NCBI GenBank assembly: GCA_964609975.1
Contig: CAZSTR010000025.1
Location: 1-22,693 of the forward strand
Direction: 5' to 3'
Origin: UBA5905 sp964609975
GTDB lineage: Bacteria; Bacillota; Clostridia; Oscillospirales; Acutalibacteraceae
Length of the DNA: 22,693 nucleotides
Made by a program: the position numbers and the translations under genes. Under the pieces are notes generated by a model. That model was given only the letters and a program-made list of their open reading frames with translations. It was not told the origin of the DNA and ran no database searches. Shown here one piece after another: positions 1 to 6,725 of this stretch. Numbering within the stretch: position 1 is the first letter of the stretch; each line of letters starts with the position of its first letter.

Positions 1-304
1 TCGCCTTGCTGGCGGCGTTGGGATAGCACATGGTCATGCTGTATCGCCCGCCGCCCGCGTTGCTGTGGGCCACATAATACAGGTCTGCGCCCCAGCGGTT
101 GGCTTCCGTCACCCGCTCGGTCATGGCCGCCGAGCCGGTTTTTGCCGTGCTTCCCCGCTTCACCTCGAAGCCGCACCGTTTCAATCCGGCCTCTACCTTG
201 TCCATGTATTGGTTGCAGTGGAGGTTCTCCCCGCAGGCTTCCGCGCATTTGGTTTTGTTGTCGGTGGTGTGTGCCGCCGCCGACAGATAGATTTTCTTTG
301 TCAT
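1..304 (-). CDS. N-acetylmuramoyl-L-alanine amidase (phage endolysin-like), 3' end missing
   Basis: Only the first 101 codons are in the window; the gene runs off its left edge. The protein begins MTKKIYLSAAAHTTDNKTKC, and about 75 residues in it carries YYVAHSNAGGG, which fits the conserved S/H-N-A core of the Amidase_3 family. These are zinc amidases that cut the bond between muramic acid and the stem peptide of peptidoglycan. A GGGAG ribosome site lies 6-7 nt before the ATG at 304. It follows an XhlA-like gene and a tail fibre on the same strand, the usual order of a phage tail-end lysis module, so it most likely acts as the endolysin. No signal peptide is visible, which fits holin-dependent release. 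A host cell-wall amidase is less likely in this context. Confidence 0.8.
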   Translation of the reverse strand, partial: MTKKIYLSAAAHTTDNKTKCAEACGENLHCNQYMDKVEAGLKRCGFEVKRGSTAKTGSAAMTERVTEANRWGADLYYVAHSNAGGGRYSMTMCYPNAASKA

Positions 305-319
305 GCTTTTTCTCCCTTT

Positions 320-613
320 TCACAGTCCGATTTTGCTGAGGGCATAGGCCACCAGCGCCGCCACGATGCCCAACAGCACCTTGTCCACGATGGCGTCCCA
401 GCGCTTCCCCGGCCCCGCCGCCAGCGTTTCCACCTTCGTCCGGATGGTGCCGATGCTCTCCTTCATCTGCTCCATCTGCTGGGCCATGGTGGCCACGCTG
501 GTCACCAGTCGGCTCAGCTCCTTTTGTTGCTTCTCCACCGCCTCGATGCGATGGCTGTTGGATTTGCTTCGCTCCTCGATGCGGGTCAGCCGTCCTTCGA
601 ATTCCTCTGTCAT
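320..613 (-). CDS. XhlA-like holin-associated phage protein
   Basis: This is a 97-residue protein. The first ~70 residues are charged and predicted coiled coil (for example RLTRIEERSKSNSHRIEAVE), and residues ~76-94 form one hydrophobic segment (VLLGIVAALVAYALSKIGL) at the extreme C-terminus. That layout, a soluble coiled coil with a C-terminal tail anchor of about 90 residues, is typical of the XhlA/hemolysin family found beside holins and amidases in Bacillus PBSX and many clostridial phages. It ends 15 nt before the amidase start and begins 21 nt after the fibre stop, so the three genes look like one operon. A separate multi-spanning holin is not seen, so this protein may do the job alone or a holin may lie beyond the left edge. 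Confidence 0.8.
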   Translation of the reverse strand: MTEEFEGRLTRIEERSKSNSHRIEAVEKQQKELSRLVTSVATMAQQMEQMKESIGTIRTKVETLAAGPGKRWDAIVDKVLLGIVAALVAYALSKIGL

Positions 614-634
614 TCTCCCGTTCCTCCTTTCTCT

Positions 635-3295
635 TTATTCAATCCCATACAGCGCATAGCTGGCGCTGGCGGGGATGTTCCAGGTTGCCCCGGCCGGCAG
701 ACTGCCGTTATAGTCCACGCCCTCGATTTTGATGTTCTGGATGCTGGGCAGGGGGAACATGGACGAGGTGCCCGGCCAGCGCATCATTGTCCCGTCTCCG
801 CCGTTTCCGATATATACCGGCTGGGAATAGCTGACCCGATAGAAGCCGCCGGTGGGGAAGGTTCCCGGCAACCGCTCGAACAGCGCATAGAAATAGGCTT
901 TCGTTCCGTCGCTGGTGGCCACATACTTTTCGGCGGTGACGGCGAGGATGAGACCTCCGGCGCTGATGCGCAGACAGTGCGGCTCCTCGATGCGCCCGGT
1001 GAAGCTCATGGTGAGGAGCAGCCGCCGATAGGCAGCGCCGGGGTAGATGGTCAGCGCACTGCTTCCGCTTCCGTTGCCGTAGGTGATGAGAGAAAATTCC
1101 CCCTCCCCCGTGCCGCCGTGGGCGTCCACATAGGCCTTCGTTGCCACGGACAAATCCGCTTCGCCCATTTTGCCAATCTCGGCGCTGCCGTCCGGGCGAA
1201 CGGTGAAGCCGTTGGCGTTGCCGTTTTCGTTGCCTGTGCCCACGATGAACCGGGCGTTGTCGTCCTGCTTGTTATAGCTGCCTACCACGCATTGCCCCTC
1301 CGCCTTGCTTGAGGCGATGAGGTTTTTGCCGAAAACGGAGGTGCATTCTCCATGCGCCCCCACGCCGATGCCGAAGGCCGCGCTGCAATTTCCGTGGGCG
1401 CTTGCCCAGTTTCCGAAGGCGAAGGAGGAAACCCCGCCCGCCGTGCTGTTATAGCCGCCCACATGAGACCGGGCGCCGGTGGCCTTGTTGCTCTCGCCCT
1501 CTGCATGGGAAAAGTCGCCGGTGGCCTCGTTGTTGCCTCCTTCCGCGTGGGCGACGAAGCCGGTGGCCTTTGTCCCGCTCCCCTCCGCGTGGGAATAGCG
1601 GTTCTTTGCCTGTGTGCCGTTGCCCTCGGCGTGGCAGCCCTCGCCCGCGGCGACGGTGTTTTTGCCCTCCGCGTGGGAATGGACGCCGCTGGCCTGACTG
1701 CCGTCTCCTTCGGCGTGTGCGCCGTGGTTGTCCGCTTGCGTGTTGCTTCCCTCCGCATGGGCGGCGAAGCCGTTCGCCCAGCTCCGGAAGCCCTCCGCGT
1801 GGGCGGCGGTGTCCTGCGTGGCGCATTGCAAGCCCTCCGCGTGGGCGAAGGAGCCGATGATGTAGCGGTCGTCCTTGATTTCTGCGGTTTCGTCGAAAGC
1901 GCCGCTGGTTTTGACGGCGGTGTTTTTGCCCTCTGCGTGGGAATAGGGGGCGTCCGTTTGGTTTTGGATGCCCTCCACATGGGAGAAGGTGCCGAAGGCC
2001 TTGTTCTGGATGCCCTCCGCGTGCGCGCCGTAGCCGCTCTTGTTGTCCCGCCCCTCCGTGTGGGCGTATTTGTTGAGGGCGGTGTTTTGATATCCTTCCA
2101 CGAAGGAGCCAACCCCGGCGGCGCGGTTCGCCCGTCCGGCGGCGGTGGCGTATTTGCCGAAGGGGTGCGTCCCCTCCTCCGGCTTGCCCACAATCCAAAG
2201 GTGATTGTCCACGCCGGGGTATAGCTCCATGTCCGCCGGTGCGTGCAGGATAACCACGGAGGAAAGTGTAGAAGCCGCCGGGTCAATTTCGAGACCGTCA
2301 TAGTTGAGCGTTCCATCGAAGCAAACCCGGTCGTCTGCGGCGAGGGCGGCGGATAGGGGCGTGTCCAGCCCCACCGTCACCGTGTAGCCGCCGTTTTCGT
2401 CCTGCACCCGCGAGAAGTCGGTGATTACGAAGGCATTCGTGCCGATGGCGTTGCCGTCCGTGTGGTTGAGAATGAGCGACCCCTCCGGCTCGCCGCCCTT
2501 GATGGGGAGCGACAACAGCCCTTCGATTTCCTCCGGGATGTCGGTGATGGCTTTCGCCTTCCGGGCGGCCTCCTCCGCGCGGGTGGCGGCGTTCTCCGCC
2601 GTCCGCCGTTCCCCCTCGGCCTTGGCGGCGAAAAGGGCGGCCTGCTCGGCGCCGGTCTCGGCTTCTGCCGCCGCGCCCTTTGTCTTGGCGGCTGCTTCCT
2701 CCACCGCCTCTGCCTGTTGGTGAACGGTGGCGTAGAAGGTGTTCATGCGCGCATCCATTTGCTGCTCCATCTGCTCGAATTCTGACCGGGGAGTCTCTGC
2801 CGCCGGTTCCGCCTCCACCGCCGGCTCAACGAGAAAAAACATCTCCGCCGATTTTTTGATTATGCCGTTCGAGCTAACTCCGCGCAAGGTGGCCCGGAGC
2901 ATTCCCGGCAGACGGGTTTGCTGGGACAGCACCGTCCAAAACAGGTGAATTCCGTCCGCACGCACCTCCTTTTCCAGAGGCGCGATGTCGGTGGGCGCGG
3001 TGCAATCCACCGTTTTTTCCGTTACGGTATAGCTTTCCACCGTCTTTGCGGTGGTGGCGCTGGCGCTTTCTGTGCTGATTTGCTCCTGGACGGTCTGGTT
3101 GCTGGTCTGGCGTTGACGCTGTTGATAATCCGTCACCGTGGACAGGTCGAAGGCCATGTCCAAATGAAAGCCATAGTCTGCATAGGCAAGCTCCGGAAGG
3201 AAAAATTCCCGTCGCACGGCTTCGTGCTCGCCTCTATAGGCGATGGTGCGCTCCTCCTCCGGAATTTGCGGAATCCAGTGTTCAATTCGTATCAT
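635..3295 (-). CDS. Phage tail fibre/baseplate adhesin with HAEG head repeats (886 aa)
   Basis: Residues 1-~160 resemble the N-terminal attachment domain of baseplate upper proteins (BppU-like). Residues ~170-250 are an Ala/Glu-rich coiled coil. From about residue 390 to 650 a repeat of roughly 14 residues appears, with eleven HAEG tetrads plus degenerate HTEG, HVEG and HVGG copies. These are the left-handed beta-roll repeats seen in trimeric autotransporter heads and in many Firmicute phage tail fibres. After a FTVRPDGSAEIG-type strand and a KAYVDAH segment, the last ~180 residues form a beta-rich domain that probably binds the cell surface. The start at 3295 has an AAAGGAGAGG ribosome site 5 nt upstream. 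The protein is probably a homotrimer that recognises host cell-wall glycans. It is the first gene of the fibre-XhlA-amidase unit, with no other structural phage gene upstream. The repeat DNA is GC-rich and keeps long open frames on other strands; those are artefacts. Confidence 0.85.
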   Translation of the reverse strand: MIRIEHWIPQIPEEERTIAYRGEHEAVRREFFLPELAYADYGFHLDMAFDLSTVTDYQQRQRQTSNQTVQEQISTESASATTAKTVESYTVTEKTVDCTAPTDIAPLEKEVRADGIHLFWTVLSQQTRLPGMLRATLRGVSSNGIIKKSAEMFFLVEPAVEAEPAAETPRSEFEQMEQQMDARMNTFYATVHQQAEAVEEAAAKTKGAAAEAETGAEQAALFAAKAEGERRTAENAATRAEEAARKAKAITDIPEEIEGLLSLPIKGGEPEGSLILNHTDGNAIGTNAFVITDFSRVQDENGGYTVTVGLDTPLSAALAADDRVCFDGTLNYDGLEIDPAASTLSSVVILHAPADMELYPGVDNHLWIVGKPEEGTHPFGKYATAAGRANRAAGVGSFVEGYQNTALNKYAHTEGRDNKSGYGAHAEGIQNKAFGTFSHVEGIQNQTDAPYSHAEGKNTAVKTSGAFDETAEIKDDRYIIGSFAHAEGLQCATQDTAAHAEGFRSWANGFAAHAEGSNTQADNHGAHAEGDGSQASGVHSHAEGKNTVAAGEGCHAEGNGTQAKNRYSHAEGSGTKATGFVAHAEGGNNEATGDFSHAEGESNKATGARSHVGGYNSTAGGVSSFAFGNWASAHGNCSAAFGIGVGAHGECTSVFGKNLIASSKAEGQCVVGSYNKQDDNARFIVGTGNENGNANGFTVRPDGSAEIGKMGEADLSVATKAYVDAHGGTGEGEFSLITYGNGSGSSALTIYPGAAYRRLLLTMSFTGRIEEPHCLRISAGGLILAVTAEKYVATSDGTKAYFYALFERLPGTFPTGGFYRVSYSQPVYIGNGGDGTMMRWPGTSSMFPLPSIQNIKIEGVDYNGSLPAGATWNIPASASYALYGIE

Positions 3296-3311
3296 CTTTT
3301 CCTCTCCTTTC

Positions 3312-3344
3312 GTTCCGGAGGCGGTGCGTAACCGCCTCCGGAAC
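3312..3344 (+). terminator. Perfect 14-bp hairpin with downstream T-tract (plus-strand terminator) in the fibre leader
   Basis: The arms GTTCCGGAGGCGGT and ACCGCCTCCGGAAC are perfect complements around a 5-nt loop. On the plus strand a T-rich run (TTTGTTTTTTATT) follows, as in an intrinsic terminator. On the minus strand the same stem sits directly in front of the AAAGGAG ribosome site of the tail-fibre gene, so it could also shape translation or mRNA stability. Confidence 0.65.
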
Positions 3345-3400
3345 TTTGTTTTTTATTCCTTTCCCTCTTTCTCCGTCCAGCCGTTGCCGTTTTTCGGCAT

Positions 3401-3437
3401 AAAAAAGCAGCCACATTCACCTCGATGTGGCTGCTTT
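3401..3437 (-). terminator. Minus-strand intrinsic terminator between the SOS-type promoter and the fibre gene
   Basis: A 13-bp stem (AAAGCAGCCACAT / ATGTGGCTGCTTT, loop of 8) is followed, reading the minus strand, by six uridines. It lies only about 12 nt after the expected start of the minus-strand promoter at 3456-3484. A transcript from that promoter would either end as a ~45-50 nt RNA or need to read through to reach the tail fibre. Confidence 0.65.
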
Positions 3438-3455
3438 ACCGATTGGTACACTTCT

Positions 3456-3484
3456 ATTGTACACGAACATTCGTTCCTTGTCAA
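3456..3484 (-). promoter_or_regulatory. Sigma-A promoter with LexA (SOS) box in its spacer
   Basis: On the minus strand a TTGACA hexamer (3479-3484) and a TACAAT hexamer (3456-3461) are separated by exactly 17 nt. The spacer contains GAACGAATGTTC (3465-3476), which matches the Firmicute LexA half-site pattern GAAC-RNRY-GTTC; flanking G/C bases extend the dyad. LexA bound there would block the promoter until DNA damage. It points toward the tail fibre, XhlA and amidase genes. The promoter match and the LexA motif are seen in the sequence; SOS control is inferred. Confidence 0.75.
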
Positions 3485-3563
3485 GAGGTGGTTGTCTTTT
3501 GTAAAAATCGGTCGAGAATATACAAATTGTAATTTTCTTTGGCAACATAAAACTGGCTTTTGA

Positions 3564-3578
3564 GGGAATACTATTCCC
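3564..3578. repeat. 15-bp palindrome GGGAATA-C-TATTCCC before the orphan small gene
   Basis: This is a perfect 7+1+7 palindrome, 17 nt before the ATG at 3596 and touching the ribosome site region. Its place suits an operator or an mRNA stem controlling the small gene, but no known regulator is recognised. Confidence 0.4.
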
Positions 3579-3595
3579 GAAGGGAGCGATTTGTC

Positions 3596-3799
3596 ATGGA
3601 AAAGCAAACGAAAAAACGCCTTGAGGAGATTTCAAGAAAATGCCCCGGCTGTGCGCGGGCGTCCATACAGGAGCCGATGCAGGCGGCCGGTGCGTTGGTA
3701 AAGCAGGGTCGGGGAGCCATCGTCTCGGACGCGCTGGGCAGCTATACGGGAACACCGACCGACGGGGGAGAGCCGGAGCAGGACGCGGATGATCTCTGA
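3596..3799 (+). CDS. Small acidic-tailed conserved-type protein (67 aa)
   Basis: I do not recognise a function. The protein starts MEKQTKKRLEEISRKCPGCA, has one CPGC motif, and ends in an acidic tail (DGGEPEQDADDL). An SYTGTP segment followed by an EP-QDADDL end looks like a short family I associate with clostridial genomes, but that is memory rather than a search. The start at 3596 is chosen because AAGGGAG precedes it; the frame opens further upstream without a ribosome site. A strong bidirectional terminator follows directly, supporting a real gene. It has no operon partner and lies between the phage cassette and pnp. Confidence 0.6.
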   Translation: MEKQTKKRLEEISRKCPGCARASIQEPMQAAGALVKQGRGAIVSDALGSYTGTPTDGGEPEQDADDL

Positions 3800-3804
3800 A
3801 ATGA

Positions 3805-3842
3805 AAAAGCCGCAAACAGGGGATTTCCTGTTTACGGCTTTT
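3805..3842. terminator. Bidirectional terminator between the small gene and pnp
   Basis: A 16-bp stem (AAAAGCCGCAAACAGG / CCTGTTTACGGCTTTT, one G-U type mismatch, 6-nt loop) has A's on the left and T's on the right, so it can end transcripts from both convergent genes. Confidence 0.8.
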
Positions 3843-3856
3843 AGGTTATATTGCGA

Positions 3857-6055
3857 TTAGCGATCGTTGTGATCCCGACGGGGGCCACGGCCACCCTCGC
3901 GACGGAAGCCACCCTCACGGCGCGGCGCCGGAGCGGAAGCATAATCCTCCGGGTTCAGGCCCTCCATCTTGATGATGGCGTCCTTGCGGGAGAGGTTGAT
4001 GCGTCCCTGCTCGTCGATTTCGGTGACCATCACCGCGATAGTGTCGCCCACGGCGACCACATCCTCCACGCGCTCCACGCGGCGCAGATCCAGCTTGGAC
4101 ACGTGCACGAGACCCTCTTTTCCGGGCGCGATTTCCACGAACGCGCCGAAGGTCATCAGACGGGTCACCTTGCCCTTATAAATCGCACCGATTTCCGGAT
4201 CCTTCGCGATGGTTTCGATGACCTGCAACGCCCGGCGGGCATCGTCGATGTCGGTTGCCAGGATGGTGACGGTGCCGTCTTCTTCCACATTCACGGTGCA
4301 GTTACACTCGGACTGAATCTGCTGAATCACCTTTCCGCCCTTGCCGATGACGCCGCCGATTTTGTCGGTGTCGATCTTCGTGCTGAGCATCTTTGGCGCA
4401 TATTTCGATAGCTCCGGACGCACCTCCGGGATGGCCTTGAGCATCACCTCATCCAGGATGTGGCAACGAGCCGTATAGGTCTTGTCCAGCGCCTCACGGA
4501 TGATGGCGGGTGTCAAACCGTGCACCTTTAAATCCATCTGGATGGCGGTGATACCCTTTTTGGTGCCGCCCACCTTGAAGTCCATGTCGCCGAAGAAGTC
4601 CTCCAGGCCCTGGATGTCCACCATGGTCATGAAGCGGTCGCCCTCGGAAATCAAGCCACAGGAGATACCGGCCACCGGCGCCTTGATGGGCACACCGGCC
4701 GCCATCAGCGCCAGCGTCGAGCCGCAAATCGAGGCCTGAGAGGTGGAGCCGTTGGAGGAGAGCACCTCGCTGACCAGTCGCATGGTATAGGGGAATTCCT
4801 CCTCCGAGGGGATCACCGGCAGAAGCGCCCGCTCCGCCAAAGCGCCGTGGCCGATTTCACGACGGCCGGGGCCGCGGGAGGGCTTCGTCTCGCCCACGGA
4901 ATAGGAGGGGAAGTTATAGTGATGGATATACCGCTTCTCGGTCTGGTCGTCCAGGCCGTCCAGCGGCTGGGCATCCTTGCTGCCGCCCAGCGTCACGGTG
5001 GTCAGCACCTGGGTCTGGCCACGGGTGAACATACCGCTTCCGTGGGCACGGGGGAGCAGGTCCACCTGAGCGTCCAGCGGACGCATATCGTTGATTCCGC
5101 GGCCGTCCACGCGCTTGCCTTCGTCCAGCAGCCAGCGGCGCACCACGAATTTCTGCAGCTTGTACAGGCACTCGTCGATTTTCTCCACGCAATCGGCATA
5201 GGTCTCGTCAAACTGGGCGTGTACCTCTTCGTAGACCGGCTTGAGCCGCTCGTCCCGCACCCGCTTGTCGTCGGTGTCCAGGGCGAAGCGCACCTTTTCG
5301 ATGGCGAAATCCTTGATGGCCTCGAACATAGCCGGATCCGGATCGTTGGAGGTGAAGGCAAATTTCGGCTTGCCGATTTCCTTCACGATGCCGTTGATGA
5401 ATTCCACAATTTGCTGGTTCGCCTGATGGCCGGCCATGATGGCATCAAACATGGTGTCGTTGTCGATTTCATTCGCGCCAGCTTCGATCATTGCCACCAG
5501 ATCGGCCGTGGAGGCTACGGTCACGTGCATCTGGGACTTTTTCTCCTGATCGGCGGTGGGGTTGATCACAAACTGGCCGTCTACCAGCCCGACGACCACG
5601 CCGGAGATGGGGCCGTCCCACGGGATGTCCGAGATTGCGATGGCGGTGGAAGCGCCAATCATGGCGGTGGTTTCCGGCTGGCAGTCCGGGTCCACGCTCA
5701 TCACGGTGCAAACCACCGTCACATCGTTGCGCATATCCTTCGGGAACAGGGGGCGAATCGGGCGGTCAATCACGCGGGAGGTGAGGATCGCCTTTTCGCT
5801 GGGGCGGTTTTCCCGGCGCTGGAAGGAGCCGGGAATTTTACCCACAGAATACATTTTCTCCTCATAGTCCACGCTCATGGGAAAAAAGTCCACGCCTTCG
5901 CGGGGCTTCGCCGAAGCGGTGACGGTGCAGAGAATCGAAGTCTCGCCATAGCGCACCATGCAGGAGCCGCTGGCGAGCTGAGCCATTTTTCCGGTCTCGA
6001 TCACCAGCGGGCGACCGGCCAGAGTGGTTTCGAATGTGCGGAAATTTTCGAACAT
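3857..6055 (-). CDS. pnp: Polyribonucleotide nucleotidyltransferase (PNPase)
   Basis: This is a full-length 732-aa PNPase, a 3'-to-5' phosphorolytic exoribonuclease. The domains run in the usual order: RNase PH-1 (~10-145), an all-alpha linker, RNase PH-2 (~320-545, with FKVGGTKKGITAIQMDLK near the active site), a KH domain with the GKGG loop (IGGVIGKGGKVIQQI), and an S1 domain (KGKVTRLMTFGAFVEI). It ends in an Arg/Gly-rich tail (REGGFRREGGRGPRRD). The start at 6055 (MFENFRTFETTLAGRP) is chosen because GGAGGT lies 8 nt upstream and it matches the family N-terminus; the frame remains open further upstream by chance. It follows rpsO, the common bacterial rpsO-pnp order, and the intergenic leader carries a large stem that may serve PNPase autoregulation. 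Confidence 0.97.
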   Translation of the reverse strand: MFENFRTFETTLAGRPLVIETGKMAQLASGSCMVRYGETSILCTVTASAKPREGVDFFPMSVDYEEKMYSVGKIPGSFQRRENRPSEKAILTSRVIDRPIRPLFPKDMRNDVTVVCTVMSVDPDCQPETTAMIGASTAIAISDIPWDGPISGVVVGLVDGQFVINPTADQEKKSQMHVTVASTADLVAMIEAGANEIDNDTMFDAIMAGHQANQQIVEFINGIVKEIGKPKFAFTSNDPDPAMFEAIKDFAIEKVRFALDTDDKRVRDERLKPVYEEVHAQFDETYADCVEKIDECLYKLQKFVVRRWLLDEGKRVDGRGINDMRPLDAQVDLLPRAHGSGMFTRGQTQVLTTVTLGGSKDAQPLDGLDDQTEKRYIHHYNFPSYSVGETKPSRGPGRREIGHGALAERALLPVIPSEEEFPYTMRLVSEVLSSNGSTSQASICGSTLALMAAGVPIKAPVAGISCGLISEGDRFMTMVDIQGLEDFFGDMDFKVGGTKKGITAIQMDLKVHGLTPAIIREALDKTYTARCHILDEVMLKAIPEVRPELSKYAPKMLSTKIDTDKIGGVIGKGGKVIQQIQSECNCTVNVEEDGTVTILATDIDDARRALQVIETIAKDPEIGAIYKGKVTRLMTFGAFVEIAPGKEGLVHVSKLDLRRVERVEDVVAVGDTIAVMVTEIDEQGRINLSRKDAIIKMEGLNPEDYASAPAPRREGGFRREGGRGPRRDHNDR

Positions 6056-6102
6056 AGGAATTACCTCCAAAAAATATATTTCCAAAAGCAGGAGGCTCCG
6101 GT

Positions 6103-6158
6103 TTTTAGCAAGAAAACCAACGCCGCCCCAAGGCGCGACGCTCGTTTCACTGCTAAAA
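6103..6158 (-). promoter_or_regulatory. pnp leader stem-loop
   Basis: On the minus strand TTTTAGCA and TGCTAAAA pair around a GC-rich, partly self-complementary 40-nt insert, about 50 nt before the pnp start. In E. coli the pnp leader forms a long stem that RNase III cuts and PNPase then degrades, giving autoregulation. This stem is in the right place for that role. The structure is seen; the function is inferred. Confidence 0.5.
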
Positions 6159-6204
6159 GACCCGTGAACGCTCCTGCCGACGGACAAAAGGGAAAGAGCA
6201 AGAG

Positions 6205-6234
6205 GAGGCAGACAGGGAAGCCCCCGTCTGCCTC
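6205..6234 (-). terminator. Terminator-like hairpin downstream of rpsO
   Basis: GAGGCAGAC pairs with GTCTGCCTC, with a further GGG/CCC inside. It lies just past the rpsO stop and is followed on the minus strand by a pyrimidine-rich, U-containing stretch. It probably gives partial termination or protects the rpsO 3' end before pnp. Confidence 0.6.
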
Positions 6235-6244
6235 GATGCAGCTC

Positions 6245-6511
6245 TTATTTACGCAGACCAAGTTTTTCAATGAGGGCACGATACCGCACGATATCCTTCT
6301 TCATCAAATAGTTCTGCAGATTGCGGCGACGGCCGACCATTTTCAGCATGCCGCGGCGGCTGTGGTGATCCTTAGGATGCGCCTTCAGGTGCTCGTTAAG
6401 ATCGTTGATCCGCTTCGTCAGGACAGCGATCTGAACCTCCGGAGAACCGGTGTCTCCTTCGTGAGTTGCATACTCCTGCATAACCGCATTCTTTTCTTCC
6501 TTCAACATCAT
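6245..6511 (-). CDS. rpsO: Ribosomal protein S15
   Basis: This is an 88-aa protein with the full S15 signature: HEGDTGSPEVQIAVLTKRI, HLKAHPKDHHSRRGML, and VGRRRNLQNYL. It binds the central domain of 16S rRNA early in 30S assembly. Two ATG codons are adjacent (6511 and 6508); GAGGTG sits 8 nt before the first. It has its own promoter (6638-6666) and is followed by pnp. The ~125-nt untranslated leader could carry the S15 autoregulatory structure known in other bacteria; a short GCGGCAAAGCCGC hairpin is visible there. Confidence 0.97.
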   Translation of the reverse strand: MMLKEEKNAVMQEYATHEGDTGSPEVQIAVLTKRINDLNEHLKAHPKDHHSRRGMLKMVGRRRNLQNYLMKKDIVRYRALIEKLGLRK

Positions 6512-6637
6512 GGCTTCTACACCTCTTTCAAAATGTTTCCGTGAGACCCAGAAAAGGGAAACGGTGCTCCCCGGTGGGGCGTGCTCCGCAAATCCGGGTG
6601 ACCGGAGCGCCGGCGGCTTTGCCGCACAGACACATAT

Positions 6638-6666
6638 ACTATATCACAGCTTTCTCGGTTTGTAAA
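6638..6666 (-). promoter_or_regulatory. Sigma-A promoter for rpsO-pnp
   Basis: On the minus strand TTTACA (6661-6666), a 17-nt spacer and TATAGT (6638-6643) point toward rpsO, leaving a leader of about 120 nt. Confidence 0.75.
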
Positions 6667-6725
6667 GACTTTTTTGCTGCTTTTTCCAATCGGTTTTTCA
6701 AAAGGCGAAAAGACGGCTTTTCACC

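Noticed and set aside
65..1312. Long plus-strand open frame of 415 codons
   Set aside because: It lies antisense to the amidase, XhlA and tail fibre, has no domain pattern and arises from GC-rich codon bias.
1352..2224. Repetitive plus-strand frame and possible CRISPR-like repeat array
   Set aside because: The periodicity is the DNA of the HAEG protein repeats read from the other strand; the units are not identical and there are no spacers.
3294..3425. Arg/Lys-rich 42-codon leader frame overlapping the fibre ATG by ATGA
   Set aside because: The overlap is tempting as a leader peptide, but the frame spans both hairpins and has no usable ribosome site.
3353..3607. 84-codon minus-strand frame upstream of the tail fibre
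   Set aside because: It runs through the LexA promoter and a terminator hairpin and has no ribosome site.
4847..6544. 565-codon plus-strand frame over pnp and rpsO
   Set aside because: It is antisense to two clear housekeeping genes and has no recognisable domain.
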